This document shows, piece after piece, positions 47,460 to 55,553 of a DNA stretch of 64,000 bases. Origin of the DNA: Palsa-504 sp963742795 (GTDB taxonomy: Bacteria; Actinomycetota; Actinomycetes; Streptosporangiales; Streptosporangiaceae). The translations under genes were made by a program, and so were the position numbers. A model generated the notes under the pieces. It saw only the letters and a program-made list of their open reading frames with translations. It was not told the DNA's origin and ran no database searches. Location of the stretch: contig CAVUNL010000005.1 in the NCBI GenBank assembly GCA_963742795.1, forward strand, positions 434,001 to 498,000, given 5' to 3'. How positions within the stretch are numbered: position 1 is the stretch's first letter; each line of letters starts with the position of its first letter.

Positions 47460-48359
47460 ATGTCACACGACACTGCTGCATCCGTGGCCGCGACAGGACA
47501 GCGGACCACATCATCCATTTCCGGCATTTCCGGCCCGGAGCCGCTCTACGGCGGGACCGGCACCGGGCGCCGGGTCACCGTCCGCGACATCGCCGCCGCG
47601 AAGGCCCGCGGCGAAAAGTGGCCGATGCTCACCGCGTATGACGCGCTCACCGCCGGGATCTTCGACCGCGCCGGGATTCCGGTGCTGCTGGTCGGCGACT
47701 CGGCCGCGATGGTGGTCTACGGTCACGACACCACGATCCCGGTCACCGTCGATGACCTGATCCCGCTGACCGCCGCCGTGGTGCGCGGTACCAGCCGGGC
47801 GCTGGTCGTGGCCGACCTGCCGTTCGGTTCCTATCAGGCCTCCGCGGGTGCGGCCCTGGCCGCCGCGACCCGCTTCCTGAAGGAGACTGGCGCGCACGCG
47901 GTCAAGCTTGAGGGCGGGCAGCGAGTCGCGCACCAGGTCGAGGAGCTGGTCGCGGCCGGCATCCCGGTGATGGCGCACCTGGGCCTGACCCCGCAATCGG
48001 TCAACGCCTTCGGTGGTTACCGGGTCCAGGGGCGTGGCGAGGACGGGGAGCGGCTGCTGCACGACGCCAAGGTCCTGCAGGCGGCCGGCGCGTTCTCCGT
48101 GGTGCTCGAGTGCGTGCCGGCCTCGCTGGCCGCGCAGGTCACCGAGGCCCTGACCATCCCCACCATCGGCATCGGGGCGGGCCCGGGGTGCGACGCCCAG
48201 GTGCTGGTCTGGCAGGACATGGCGGGCCTGTCCCCCCGCACCGCCAAGTTCGTCAAGAAGTACGCCGACCTGGCCAGCATCCTCGGCCAGGCCGCGGCCG
48301 CGTTCGCCGAGGACGTCACCTCGGGTGCCTTCCCGGACGAGGACCACTCCTACCGCTGA
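47460..48359 (+). CDS. panB: 3-methyl-2-oxobutanoate hydroxymethyltransferase
   Basis: First committed step of pantothenate synthesis. 299 aa from ATG 47460, with GGAGG nine bases upstream. After a 45-residue variable lead, motifs are TVRDIAAAKARGEKWPMLTA YDALTAGIFDRAGIPVLLVG DSAAMVVYGHDTTIPV (metal and ketopantoate site), ATRFLKETGAHAVKLEGGQR, IPVMAHLGLTPQSVNAFGGY RVQGR, and VVLECVPASLAAQVTEALTI PTIGIGAG. It is a single gene, not linked here to panC or panD. The stop codon is the first triplet of a 14-bp repeat array. Confidence 0.95.
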   Translation: MSHDTAASVAATGQRTTSSISGISGPEPLYGGTGTGRRVTVRDIAAAKARGEKWPMLTAYDALTAGIFDRAGIPVLLVGDSAAMVVYGHDTTIPVTVDDLIPLTAAVVRGTSRALVVADLPFGSYQASAGAALAAATRFLKETGAHAVKLEGGQRVAHQVEELVAAGIPVMAHLGLTPQSVNAFGGYRVQGRGEDGERLLHDAKVLQAAGAFSVVLECVPASLAAQVTEALTIPTIGIGAGPGCDAQVLVWQDMAGLSPRTAKFVKKYADLASILGQAAAAFAEDVTSGAFPDEDHSYR

Positions 48360-48440
48360 GGTCCCAGTGCTGAGGTCCCAGTGCTGAGGTCCCAGTGCTG
48401 AGGCCCTAGTGCTGAGGCCCTACTTCTGCGGCCCTACTTC
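48357..48440. repeat. 14-bp minisatellite, six units
   Basis: Six head-to-tail 14-bp units starting at 48357, 48371, 48385, 48399, 48413 and 48427. The first three are identical (tgaggtcccagtgc); the next three carry one to several changes. It fills the gap between panB and the convergent VOC gene, contributing the panB stop (TGA in unit 1) and the VOC stop in unit 6. Confidence 0.9.
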
Positions 48441-48835
48441 TGAGGCTGGGCCACGAGCTCGACCTCGAAGCCGTCGGTGTTGTCCAGGTAGGCGGCGTAG
48501 TGATCCGGTCCGCCCGCATGCGGGTGCGTCTCGGGGAACAGCAATGTCCAGCCATGGGCCGGGCCCGCGGCGGCCAGGGCGTCGACGGCCTCGCGCGGGC
48601 CCGCGTGGAATGCGAGGTGGTTCAGCCCGGGACGCAGGCGGTCGTGGTGGCTGGCGGTCAGTGCGGGTGACTGCTCGACGACCACGTAGGTTCCGCCCAG
48701 ACGCCAGCTGCAGCCATCGTCCCAGTCCTGGAAGGGCTCGTAGCCAAGCTGGCCGAGCAGCCAGCCCCACTCCCGGCGGGCCCGGGTCAGGTCGGGCACC
48801 CACAGCTCGACGTGATGCAGGCCGCCGGGGATCAT
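48434..48835 (-). CDS. VOC (glyoxalase/bleomycin-resistance-type) family protein
   Basis: 133 aa from ATG 48835. Two beta-alpha-beta-beta-beta units: GLHHVELWVPDLTRARREWG WLLGQLGYEPF and GLNHLAFHAGPREAVDALAA AGPAHGWTLLFPET, ending AAYLDNTDGFEVELVAQ, with a metal-ligand pattern of His, His and Glu (HHVE; NHLAF; FEVEL). Vicinal-oxygen-chelate proteins serve as lyases, dioxygenases or binding proteins; the substrate is unknown. The start overlaps the NUDIX gene stop (ATGA), indicating translational coupling. Confidence 0.8.
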   Translation of the reverse strand: MIPGGLHHVELWVPDLTRARREWGWLLGQLGYEPFQDWDDGCSWRLGGTYVVVEQSPALTASHHDRLRPGLNHLAFHAGPREAVDALAAAGPAHGWTLLFPETHPHAGGPDHYAAYLDNTDGFEVELVAQPQK

Positions 48836-49107
48836 GCGGTGGTCAGGACGACGTGGCGGAGGGTGCCGGTAAGCTCGGGCAGGACGGGAATCAGCCCGGC
48901 GGGCCGGAAGTCGGCGGAGCCGAGCTCGCGGACCAGGGCCACGTCGCTGGGTTCGCCGAAGCGGACCCGCCCGCCGGGCAGGAACCAGTAGTCAAGGCCG
49001 TCGACGGTGCACAGCAAGACCTGGTCGCCGCGGAAGATGACGGCCGCCACCCGCAGGTTGAATGTCCCGGCCGGGCCGCTAAAGGAGATGTCCGATACGG
49101 TGCTCAC
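48832..49107 (-). CDS. Truncated NUDIX-domain protein
   Basis: 91 aa from ATG 49107. The NUDIX start is normal (NLRVAAVIFRGDQVLLCTVD GLDYWFLPGGRVRFGEPSDV ALVREL), but directly after REL the box Glu-Glu-x-Gly is missing and the chain turns to GSADFRPAGLIPVLPELTGT LRHVVLTTA. The metal-binding glutamates (REUXEE) are lost, so pyrophosphohydrolase activity is not expected. Likely an internally deleted gene that still reads in frame into the VOC start. Twin palindromes lie 40-90 bases upstream. Confidence 0.65.
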   Translation of the reverse strand: MSTVSDISFSGPAGTFNLRVAAVIFRGDQVLLCTVDGLDYWFLPGGRVRFGEPSDVALVRELGSADFRPAGLIPVLPELTGTLRHVVLTTA

Positions 49108-49146
49108 GCGTCCATCCTTCCGGATGCGGCGCCGTGGAGAGCCGAA

Positions 49147-49199
49147 TGAAACCCGGGTTTCACCACGTTAGAGCGCAGTGAAACCCGGGTTTCACTGCG
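49147..49199. promoter_or_regulatory. Twin palindromes in the NUDIX/deacetylase divergent gap
   Basis: Two copies of tgaaacccgggtttca: one 16-bp palindrome (49147-49162) and one extended to a perfect 26-bp palindrome (49174-49199, half-site cgcagtgaaaccc). Centres are 32 bases apart, about three helical turns. They lie between the divergent starts at 49107 and 49317, where an operator for both genes would be. Confidence 0.6.
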
Positions 49200-49316
49200 T
49201 TGCGGTCCGTTGGGCACGTATGGGACGACGCCGGAAGCGGGCGGGCGCGGCCCGCTGTGCGACGATCGTTACCTGAGTAGCGCAGGAGACTGAGGAGAAC
49301 GCGGAAAGGGGCGGCA

Positions 49317-50024
49317 ATGGAGCCGATGCCGGAGGACTGGGACAGGGCCGTCGCGGTGGTGGCGCACCCGGATGATCTGGAGTACGGCGTGGCCTCCGCC
49401 ATTGCCCGCTGGACCGGGCAGGGGAAGCAGGTGAGCTACCTGCTCGCCACCAAAGGCGAGGCGGGCATCGCCGGCATGCCTCCGGACCAGGTCGCGCCGC
49501 TGCGGATGGAGGAAGAACGGCGCAGCGCGGCGGTGGTGGGCGTGAGCCAGGTGCTGTTCCTCGACGGCCATCTTGACGGGCTGGTCGAGTACGGGGTGCC
49601 GCTGCGGCGTGACCTGGCCAGGGCTTTCCGCATGCTCGATCCCCAGGTCGTCATCACCACCAGCTTCGACCTCACCTGGGGCGACGAGGGTCCGGTCAAC
49701 CACGCCGACCATCGTGCCGTGGGGCTAGCCGTGCTGGATGCCTGCCGGGATGCCGCGAACGAGTGGGTCTTCCCCGAGGCCGGGTCGCCCTGCACCGGCA
49801 TCCGCGACGCCTACGTGGCCACGATGGGCAACCCGACTCACTTCGTGGACGTGACCGCCACCATCGACGCGGGCGTCGCGTCGCTGCGCGAGCACCAGGC
49901 CTACATCGACGGCCTGGGCCGCGAGTTCGATCCCGATGAGTTCCTGCGGAACATGGCGGGCTACGTGGGGCTAGGCGCTGGGTGCGAATACGCCGTCGCT
50001 TTCCACCGTTATCCGATGGGATAG
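49317..50024 (+). CDS. PIG-L family deacetylase (LmbE-like)
   Basis: 235 aa from ATG 49317 (AAAGGGG ribosome site). Zinc motif AVVAHPDDLEYGVASAIARW with the His and two Asp ligands, and the later His in VNHADHRAVGLAVLDACRDA. YLLATKGEAGIAGMPPDQVA PLRMEEERRSAAVVGVSQVL FLDGHLDG is the family core. Members deacetylate N-acetylglucosamine conjugates: MshB in mycothiol synthesis and Mca in mycothiol-conjugate cleavage belong here. The exact substrate is not decided by the sequence. A strong hairpin terminator follows. Confidence 0.85.
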   Translation: MEPMPEDWDRAVAVVAHPDDLEYGVASAIARWTGQGKQVSYLLATKGEAGIAGMPPDQVAPLRMEEERRSAAVVGVSQVLFLDGHLDGLVEYGVPLRRDLARAFRMLDPQVVITTSFDLTWGDEGPVNHADHRAVGLAVLDACRDAANEWVFPEAGSPCTGIRDAYVATMGNPTHFVDVTATIDAGVASLREHQAYIDGLGREFDPDEFLRNMAGYVGLGAGCEYAVAFHRYPMG

Positions 50025-50033
50025 ACATAAACA

Positions 50034-50066
50034 AGGCCCCCTCCATGTATGAGATGGAGGGGGCCT
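50034..50066. terminator. Strong intrinsic terminator
   Basis: Perfect 13-bp stem AGGCCCCCTCCAT/ATGGAGGGGGCCT with loop GTATGAG, ten bases after the deacetylase stop. GC-rich without U-tract; it can act for both strands because the next gene converges. Confidence 0.85.
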
Positions 50067-50481
50067 CATTGGCACCGCCGTGCCAGATCGGCCAGTCACC
50101 CGGCCTTTCTGGCCCTACGGGCCGCCCGCCAGGGCCAGGCCCCGGCGCGAAAGCCCGGTTTCCCGGTCCTTCCCGCCTCCCGGAGCTTCCCCCGGGTGGT
50201 GCCCGTTTCCAACGGTGAAAGTATTTCTATCGTGTCGGCCAGTGCCGCGCAAGGGTTATCCGCCGGCTATTTAAATTCTTTTCGGTATCCACATTATTTC
50301 CACAGATCGCGGGCGGTTTTCCGCAGCTGATGGTCGTTATCCACCGAATAATTCACAGCCTGTCCACACGTTACCGGGGGTAACTCGGGAAATACCTAAA
50401 ATAGCGGCTGCTGCCGGTAATCGGGTGGTCTTCGCCGATCACGCGGACGGGTGGGCGTCCCCCCGGTGGCGGCCCGGCTGC
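50067..50481. other. AT-rich non-coding gap with DnaA-box-like cluster
   Basis: A 415-base stretch between convergent stops with no supported gene. From about 50210 to 50410 it is visibly richer in A and T than the rest of the window. Five DnaA-box-like 9-mers lie on the plus strand: TTATCCGCC (50257), GTATCCACA (50286), ATTTCCACA (50297), TTATCCACC (50338) and CTGTCCACA (50361), each one or two mismatches from TTATCCACA or TTGTCCACA. A GTTAC-n5-GTAAC inverted pair follows (50371-50395 region). Confidence 0.5.
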
Positions 50482-51261
50482 TTACTCGCGGCCGCGGCTC
50501 CAGTGCGGCTTGCGCTTGTCCAGGAACGCCCGCATTCCCTCCCGCGCGTCGGGAAGCTGGCTGGTCGCGGCCATGACCTCGATGGCGTAGGCGTAGGCCT
50601 TGGGCTGGTCCAGGTCGACCTGGGCGTACAGCGCCTGCTTGCCGATGCCCTTGCTCTCCGCCGACCCGCGGGTGACCCGCTCGAGGAGATCCTGAACGGC
50701 GGTGTCGAGTTGCGCGGCCGGCACGACCCGGTTGACCAGCCCCCAGTCCAGCGCGGTACGCGCGTCGATGGCGTCACCCGACATGGCCATCTCCGCGGCC
50801 CGCTTGCGGCCGACGTTCCTGGCGATGGCCACCATCGGGGTGTGGCAGAACCAGCCACCCTTGCCGCCGGGCGCGGCAAAGCCGGCGTCTTCGCTGGCCA
50901 CGGCCAGATCAGCGCTGGCTACCAGCTGGCATCCGGCCGCCGTGGCCAGCCCGTGCACGCGCGCTACCACCGGCTGGGGAACCTGCTGCACCAGCGTCAT
51001 CAGCTCGGTGCAGGTCATCAGCAGCGAGCGGACCGCGGACAGGTCAGCATCGGCGACATCGGCGAAGTCATGCCCGGCGCTGAAGACCGGCCCGTTGCCG
51101 GCCAGCACGATGCCGAGGGCGTCGCTGTCCCCGACGTCGGCGAACGCGGCGATCAGCTCGCGCATGTGCTCCAGCGACAGCGCATTCCGCCGCTGCGGAC
51201 GGTTCATCGTGATGGTGGCGAACTCGCCGGACCGTTCGACCAGGATGTGCTCGAAACCCAT
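50482..51261 (-). CDS. Enoyl-CoA hydratase/isomerase family protein
   Basis: 259 aa from ATG 51261. The crotonase core is ATITMNRPQRRNALSLEHMR, then GIVLAGNGPVFSAGHDFADV (oxyanion-hole region), VARVHGLATAAGCQLVASAD LAVASEDAGFAAPGGKGGWF C and GLVNRVVPAAQLD. The ending KGIGKQALYAQVDLDQPKAY AYAIEVMAAT matches ECHDC3-like members. The canonical hydratase Glu at AAGCQL is replaced, so hydration of enoyl-CoA is uncertain. It runs with the LLM gene at 51288, 26 bases upstream. Confidence 0.85.
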   Translation of the reverse strand: MGFEHILVERSGEFATITMNRPQRRNALSLEHMRELIAAFADVGDSDALGIVLAGNGPVFSAGHDFADVADADLSAVRSLLMTCTELMTLVQQVPQPVVARVHGLATAAGCQLVASADLAVASEDAGFAAPGGKGGWFCHTPMVAIARNVGRKRAAEMAMSGDAIDARTALDWGLVNRVVPAAQLDTAVQDLLERVTRGSAESKGIGKQALYAQVDLDQPKAYAYAIEVMAATSQLPDAREGMRAFLDKRKPHWSRGRE

Positions 51262-51287
51262 GACCACCAGCCTACGTCGGCCTTCGG

Positions 51288-52151
51288 TCAGGCGATCGCC
51301 TCGGCGAGCAGGGATATCTGGTCGAGCCGGGACGCGGTGGGGACGAAGATGATCTCGTCGCAGCCGCTGGCTTCGAACGCCGCGAGGTAGGACTTGACCA
51401 TCTCCGGGCTGACCGCCGCGCTCCCCGCGATCATGTTGGCGATCTCGCCGAGCCAGCCGTAGTAATGCAAGAGATAGCCCTCCGCCTGGCTGCGGGCCTC
51501 GGGTCCGAGCCCGAAGTAGGCCAGGGTGAGCTTGCGCGGCCGGCCCGGGCGGCCCGCGTCCTGCCAGGCCTGATCCACGCCCGCCGCGGCCTGGGCGAAC
51601 ATGTCAGGCGTGCCGCCGCCCATGATCCAGCCGTCGGCCAGCCGGGCGACCCGGCGGAAGGTGGCCTCACTCGCGCCGCCCAGGATGATCTCGGGGCCGC
51701 CACGCCGGGCGGGCTCGGGCCCGATCGCGCCGGCGTAGCCGAACTCCTCACCGGACCAGACCCGCTTCATCATGGCGATCTGCTCTTCCAGCCGCCGTCC
51801 GCGGCCCTGCATGCTAACGCCGCTGGCCGCGAAGTCGTCCTCCCGGCCGCCCAGGCCCAGGCCCAGGACCAGGCGCCCGCCGGAGAGCCGGTCGAGCGAG
51901 GCCGCCTGCTTGGCGAACAACGCGGAGTTCGTGTAGAGCGGTGCCAGCAGCACGCCCGTGGTCAGCCGGATCTGGCTAGTGACCGCGGCCGCGGCGCTGA
52001 GGGCGACGAACTCCTCGTAGTTGGGGTACACGAGGCGGCCGATCGTGCCCAGGGTGCTGAACCCGGCTTCCTCGGCGTGCCTAGCCCAGTCGATGAGGGT
52101 CCGGCCTTCGGTGTCGGGGACCGTGTTGGGCAGGCCGATTCCGATGTCCAC
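51288..52151 (-). CDS. LLM-class (F420- or flavin-dependent) oxidoreductase
   Basis: 287 aa from GTG 52151 (ribosome site GGAGG seven bases before). MDIGIGLPNTVPDTEGRTLI DWARHAEEAGFSTLGTIGRL is the first unit; RLTTGVLLAPLYTNSALFAK QAASLDRLSGGRLVLGLGLG GREDDF is the family signature; GPEIILGGASEATFRRVARL ADGWIMGGG follows. The F420-type glycine cluster GLGLGGRED is present. Substrate unknown. It precedes the crotonase gene and may be co-transcribed with it. Confidence 0.82.
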   Translation of the reverse strand: MDIGIGLPNTVPDTEGRTLIDWARHAEEAGFSTLGTIGRLVYPNYEEFVALSAAAAVTSQIRLTTGVLLAPLYTNSALFAKQAASLDRLSGGRLVLGLGLGGREDDFAASGVSMQGRGRRLEEQIAMMKRVWSGEEFGYAGAIGPEPARRGGPEIILGGASEATFRRVARLADGWIMGGGTPDMFAQAAAGVDQAWQDAGRPGRPRKLTLAYFGLGPEARSQAEGYLLHYYGWLGEIANMIAGSAAVSPEMVKSYLAAFEASGCDEIIFVPTASRLDQISLLAEAIA

Positions 52152-52345
52152 GCCAAACCTCCGCAGGCTTGTCCTGTTTCGCCGTCGAATGGAACAGCAG
52201 TGAGATAATCCAAGCACTGCGCCGGGCTCCAGGTGCGGGCGGCCCGATAATCCGGGGCGCCGACGACCGAAATCAGCCGCGCCAGCGGAAGAACGCGATG
52301 GCGAGCAGGTACGACAGGCCGCTCACCGCGAGGGGCCGAGAGCGG

Positions 52346-53842
52346 CTACTTGATGATGAGGAGGATGATGCCGGCGATGAGGGCCAGGGCGGCGATCGCG
52401 CCGGTGACTCGGCGACCGTACGGCCATACCCGTGGCTCGGCTCGCAGGCCGAGGATGAACTGGCGGGCCAGAGTGTAGGCGGCCAGGCCGACGACCGCCA
52501 CCGGACCGGACCGCGCGAGCCCGTCGACTAGCACGACGATCAGGACCGCTCCCCCGCTGATCAGCGCGGACAGCGCCTCCAGCAGTTGGGCGGGAGCCCG
52601 GCGGCAGCCCAGCCGGCGGTCCGAGGACCACACGCCCCAGCGGGCCGCGGTGGGCCGCCCGGTACAGCAGCCAGCCCAGAAACACCCGGGACGGCCGATG
52701 GACATGCCGATGAGCAAGGCAGGCGCGGCCGCCGCCAGGTAGGCCCCAGCCGGGATGCCCGGCCCCGCGAGGGCGGCCGCGGCGACGACCACGGCGGCGC
52801 CGGCCACGAAGCCCTGGATGCACCAACCGTCGAACTTCTTGCCGCGGTGCACGGCGACATACCAGGCCTTCCCGCCGATCACGCCCGCGATGATGGCGAT
52901 CACCGAGAACAGCATCGGGCGGAACAGGGTGTAGTGGCCGTGGTTCAGCAGCAGCGCCTCCAGGCCCAGGCCGACCAGGACGCCCAGGCCGACCAGGGTC
53001 GCGTAGGCGAACCGGATGACCCCAGGCACCTTACTGCGCAGCATCGTCGAGGTGTGGGTGGTGGCCGTTGCCTCTGCCGGGATCTCCACCCGGCGGGGCG
53101 GAGGCACCCGGTACACGCCAGCCGGATCATGGCCAGGCGGCGGATAGGACCGGTAGGACCGGCCGCCGGTCCGCGCGACCGAGCGCGCGGTCACCGTCCA
53201 GTCGCCCTGGTTGATCCCGCGGACCTCCGCCGTGATGGCCACCGGGCCGCTGCCCGGGATGATCCCGTCGACCGTTTCCTCCTGCCAGAACGAGTCACGG
53301 GGCTGGGGCTTCCCGGTCACGTCGGTCCGGTGGCCGGAGAAGCGGATCGTCGCGCTGAACGGCTCGCCGGACTCGCCGGGGTCGAGCCAGTAGGTGGGGG
53401 TCAGCAGTTCCTCGACCGCTTTGGCGGCCCACTTGGGCACGTCGTCCGCGGGGTCGGCGGGCGTCGTCCCGGGCTCGGCGGCGACCGGCGTGGCGGCTGC
53501 GGCGGGCTGCGCGGGGGCCGACCGGGCCGACGCGGCGACGGGCTGGATCAGCCGGGCGGCGCCCCGGTCAAGGCCGTTGTTGGCGGACGTCAACCCCGCG
53601 GGCAGGTCCTGGCCGGGGGACGTCTTCTTGGCGGCGGCCAGGCCGGGCGGGACGGCCGGGGCGGACGATGAGCCAGGCGATGTCTTCTTGGAGGTCAGGC
53701 CGGGCGGGACGGCGGGTGCCGACCCTGAGCCAGGGGGTGCGGCGGCCGGGGCGGTGCCGGCGGGCCGGGGCCGCGGCTGGGCGGCCCGGGCCGCGGGGTT
53801 TCCGCGCCGGTTGCCCTTTTTGTTCCTCTTCGTCGGCGGCAT
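52346..53842 (-). CDS. Lgt-like membrane protein with long Ala/Pro N-terminal extension
   Basis: 498 aa from ATG 53842 (ribosome site GGAAGG). Residues 1-115 are low-complexity: basic start PPTKRNKKGNRRG, then repeats APAVPPGL...KKTSPG. Residues about 130-255 are a soluble region (SATIRFSGHRTDVTGKPQPR). The C-terminal 240 residues have several helices and an Lgt-family phrase IGRPGCFWAGCCTGRPTAAR WGVWSSDRRLGCRRAPAQLL EAL. Bona fide Lgt attaches diacylglyceryl to lipoproteins; here the expected Asn-rich signature is replaced by Cys-rich, so function is uncertain. The 221-base upstream gap shows no other feature. Confidence 0.65.
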   Translation of the reverse strand: MPPTKRNKKGNRRGNPAARAAQPRPRPAGTAPAAAPPGSGSAPAVPPGLTSKKTSPGSSSAPAVPPGLAAAKKTSPGQDLPAGLTSANNGLDRGAARLIQPVAASARSAPAQPAAAATPVAAEPGTTPADPADDVPKWAAKAVEELLTPTYWLDPGESGEPFSATIRFSGHRTDVTGKPQPRDSFWQEETVDGIIPGSGPVAITAEVRGINQGDWTVTARSVARTGGRSYRSYPPPGHDPAGVYRVPPPRRVEIPAEATATTHTSTMLRSKVPGVIRFAYATLVGLGVLVGLGLEALLLNHGHYTLFRPMLFSVIAIIAGVIGGKAWYVAVHRGKKFDGWCIQGFVAGAAVVVAAAALAGPGIPAGAYLAAAAPALLIGMSIGRPGCFWAGCCTGRPTAARWGVWSSDRRLGCRRAPAQLLEALSALISGGAVLIVVLVDGLARSGPVAVVGLAAYTLARQFILGLRAEPRVWPYGRRVTGAIAALALIAGIILLIIK

Positions 53843-54063
53843 CGTCTTCCTTCCCCGGCTGGCATCACATCGTCGCCGTCCAGACCGGCCGAGTGCTGGA
53901 CGGGTCGTTGCGTGCGGATGATGTCTCGATGAAGACCACGGGATGACGCCGTGAACACCCTGGGCTGACTGTGACTTGCGTCCATTTTATCGGGTTCGGC
54001 CAGAACCTGATGCGGGCGGCGTCCGGGAAGCGGGCACCACGGTCCGTTCGGCAAAAAAGGATT

Positions 54064-54732
54064 TTAGATGTCGGTGATCCGGATTCCGGCGTGCGCCTTG
54101 TAGCGGCGGTTGATGGAGACCAGGTTGGCCGTGAGGGCCTCGACCTGAGCGCAGTTGCGCAGGCGCCCGGCGTAGACGCCGCGCACGCCGGGGATCCGCG
54201 CGGCCAGGGCCTGCACCAGGTCGGTCGCGGGGCGGTCGTCGCCCAGCACCAGCACGTCCAGGTCCATGCTTTCCACCTCGGGGTCGAGCAGCAGGACCGC
54301 AGAGACGTGGTGGAACGCCGCGACCACCCGGCTGTCCGGGAGCAGCGCGGCGGCCTGCTCGGCGGCGCTGCCCTCGGGGACGGGCAGCGGGTAGGCGCCG
54401 CGGTCGTCGAAGCCGAGCGGGTTCACGCAGTCGACCAGGATCTTGTCCGCCAGGTCGGGCGCGAGCGGGGCCAGCAGCTCGCCGTGGCCCTCAAAGGGGA
54501 CCGCGGCGATCACCAGGCTCGCCTCCCGGGCGGCGTCGCGGTTGGCCATGCCCTGGACGTGGTGGCCGAGCAGGCTGGCCACGGTCCGGGCCCGTTCCTC
54601 GCTGCGGGATCCGATGATCACCGGGTGCCCGGCCCGCGCGAACCTGAAGGCCAGGCCGCGGCCCTGGTCGCCGGTTCCGCCGAGGATGCCGATGACCAGG
54701 CCGTCGACGGACGGCGTTTCGCGCTCAGTCAT
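54064..54732 (-). CDS. npdG: NADPH-dependent F420 reductase-like protein
   Basis: 222 aa from ATG 54732. The N-terminal dinucleotide motif LVIGILGGTGDQGRGLAFRF and the following VIIGSRSEERARTVA are typical of the F420H2:NADP+ oxidoreductase family. LVIAAVPFEGHGELLAPLAP DLADKILVDCVNPLGFDDRG and VVAAFHHVSAVLLLDPEVES MDLDVLVLGDDRPATDLVQA are the family core. It moves hydride between NADPH and coenzyme F420, supplying F420H2 for enzymes such as the LLM proteins in this window. Length is normal. Confidence 0.88.
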   Translation of the reverse strand: MTERETPSVDGLVIGILGGTGDQGRGLAFRFARAGHPVIIGSRSEERARTVASLLGHHVQGMANRDAAREASLVIAAVPFEGHGELLAPLAPDLADKILVDCVNPLGFDDRGAYPLPVPEGSAAEQAAALLPDSRVVAAFHHVSAVLLLDPEVESMDLDVLVLGDDRPATDLVQALAARIPGVRGVYAGRLRNCAQVEALTANLVSINRRYKAHAGIRITDI

Positions 54733-54885
54733 GGCTCGATCCTGCCAGACTTCCCGATCCGCCCGACGCGCGGGACCTGGGGCCCCCAGGGGTTCTACGG
54801 GTCGGTACCTGCGCGTTCGTTCGGATCGCAACCGTCCGTGCCGATATGGCTGCGCACAAGTACCTTCAGGGGGCACCATAGGTAC

Positions 54886-55539
54886 GTGGACGCGAACCAA
54901 GTGGCCACTCTTCGTGCGCTACTAGCCCCCACGGGATGGCTGGACCGGACCCGCGCCTTCGCGCGCGGACTACGGCAGGCGACCCGGACGCCGGGAGGGC
55001 TGCTGCTGGTCGGCACGCCCGCCGAAGAGCCCTGGCACCTCACCGCACACATGGATGAGGAGAGCCGCCTGTCCGGGATCCCCGAGCTGATGCCCACGCT
55101 GGTGCGCTGGGAGGTCCCCGCGGGCGCGCCGCCGCACCTGCGGGTCGGCCTGGAGCGGCTGGAGGCGGCCCGGCGGGGCGAGACGGTATTCGTCGTGACG
55201 CCGGCCACCGCGCCGGTCCCGCTGCTTGAGCGGGTCAGCGACGCACGCCGGGACGGGGCCACGATCTTCGCGCTCGACCAGGGCGACCCGGAGCTTGACG
55301 CCCTGGCCCACGAAGCGATGACGATCGCGCCCGGGCCGGGCGTACCCGGGATGATGTCGTTCGGGGCGGCCCAGCACCTGGTCAGCGCGGCGTGCGGCGA
55401 GCTGGGGCGGGACGGGGATTTCGGGGCGGGCGCGGGGCGGCCTGGTACGCCTGGCTACCAGCGGTACCGTCCGGGCGTGCGCGGGCTGAAGGACCGGGTG
55501 GCGCACCTGCTGGACGTGGTGAGCGGGCCGAACCCATAA
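54886..55539 (+). CDS. Conserved hypothetical protein
   Basis: 217 aa from GTG 54886 (MDANQVATLRALLAPTGWLD). No motif I can assign. Features: PGGLLLVGTPAEEPWHLTAH MDEESRLSGIPELMPTLVRW and GATIFALDQGDPELDALAHE AMTIAPGP, with Gly/Ala-rich turns that suggest an alpha/beta fold, then DRVAHLLDVVSG at the end. Because it lies beside the YbjQ-like genes (convergent, 14 bases apart), a shared pathway is possible but unproved. Confidence 0.6.
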   Translation: MDANQVATLRALLAPTGWLDRTRAFARGLRQATRTPGGLLLVGTPAEEPWHLTAHMDEESRLSGIPELMPTLVRWEVPAGAPPHLRVGLERLEAARRGETVFVVTPATAPVPLLERVSDARRDGATIFALDQGDPELDALAHEAMTIAPGPGVPGMMSFGAAQHLVSAACGELGRDGDFGAGAGRPGTPGYQRYRPGVRGLKDRVAHLLDVVSGPNP

Positions 55540-55553
55540 AACCCCGTAGGTCC

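Noticed and set aside
48357..48440. Possible CRISPR array
   Set aside because: Units are only 14 bp, directly adjacent with no spacers, and no cas genes are nearby.
50257..50369. Chromosomal origin of replication
   Set aside because: The DnaA-box-like sites are imperfect and no dnaA, dnaN, gyrB or recF is near. I call only a possible DnaA-binding cluster.
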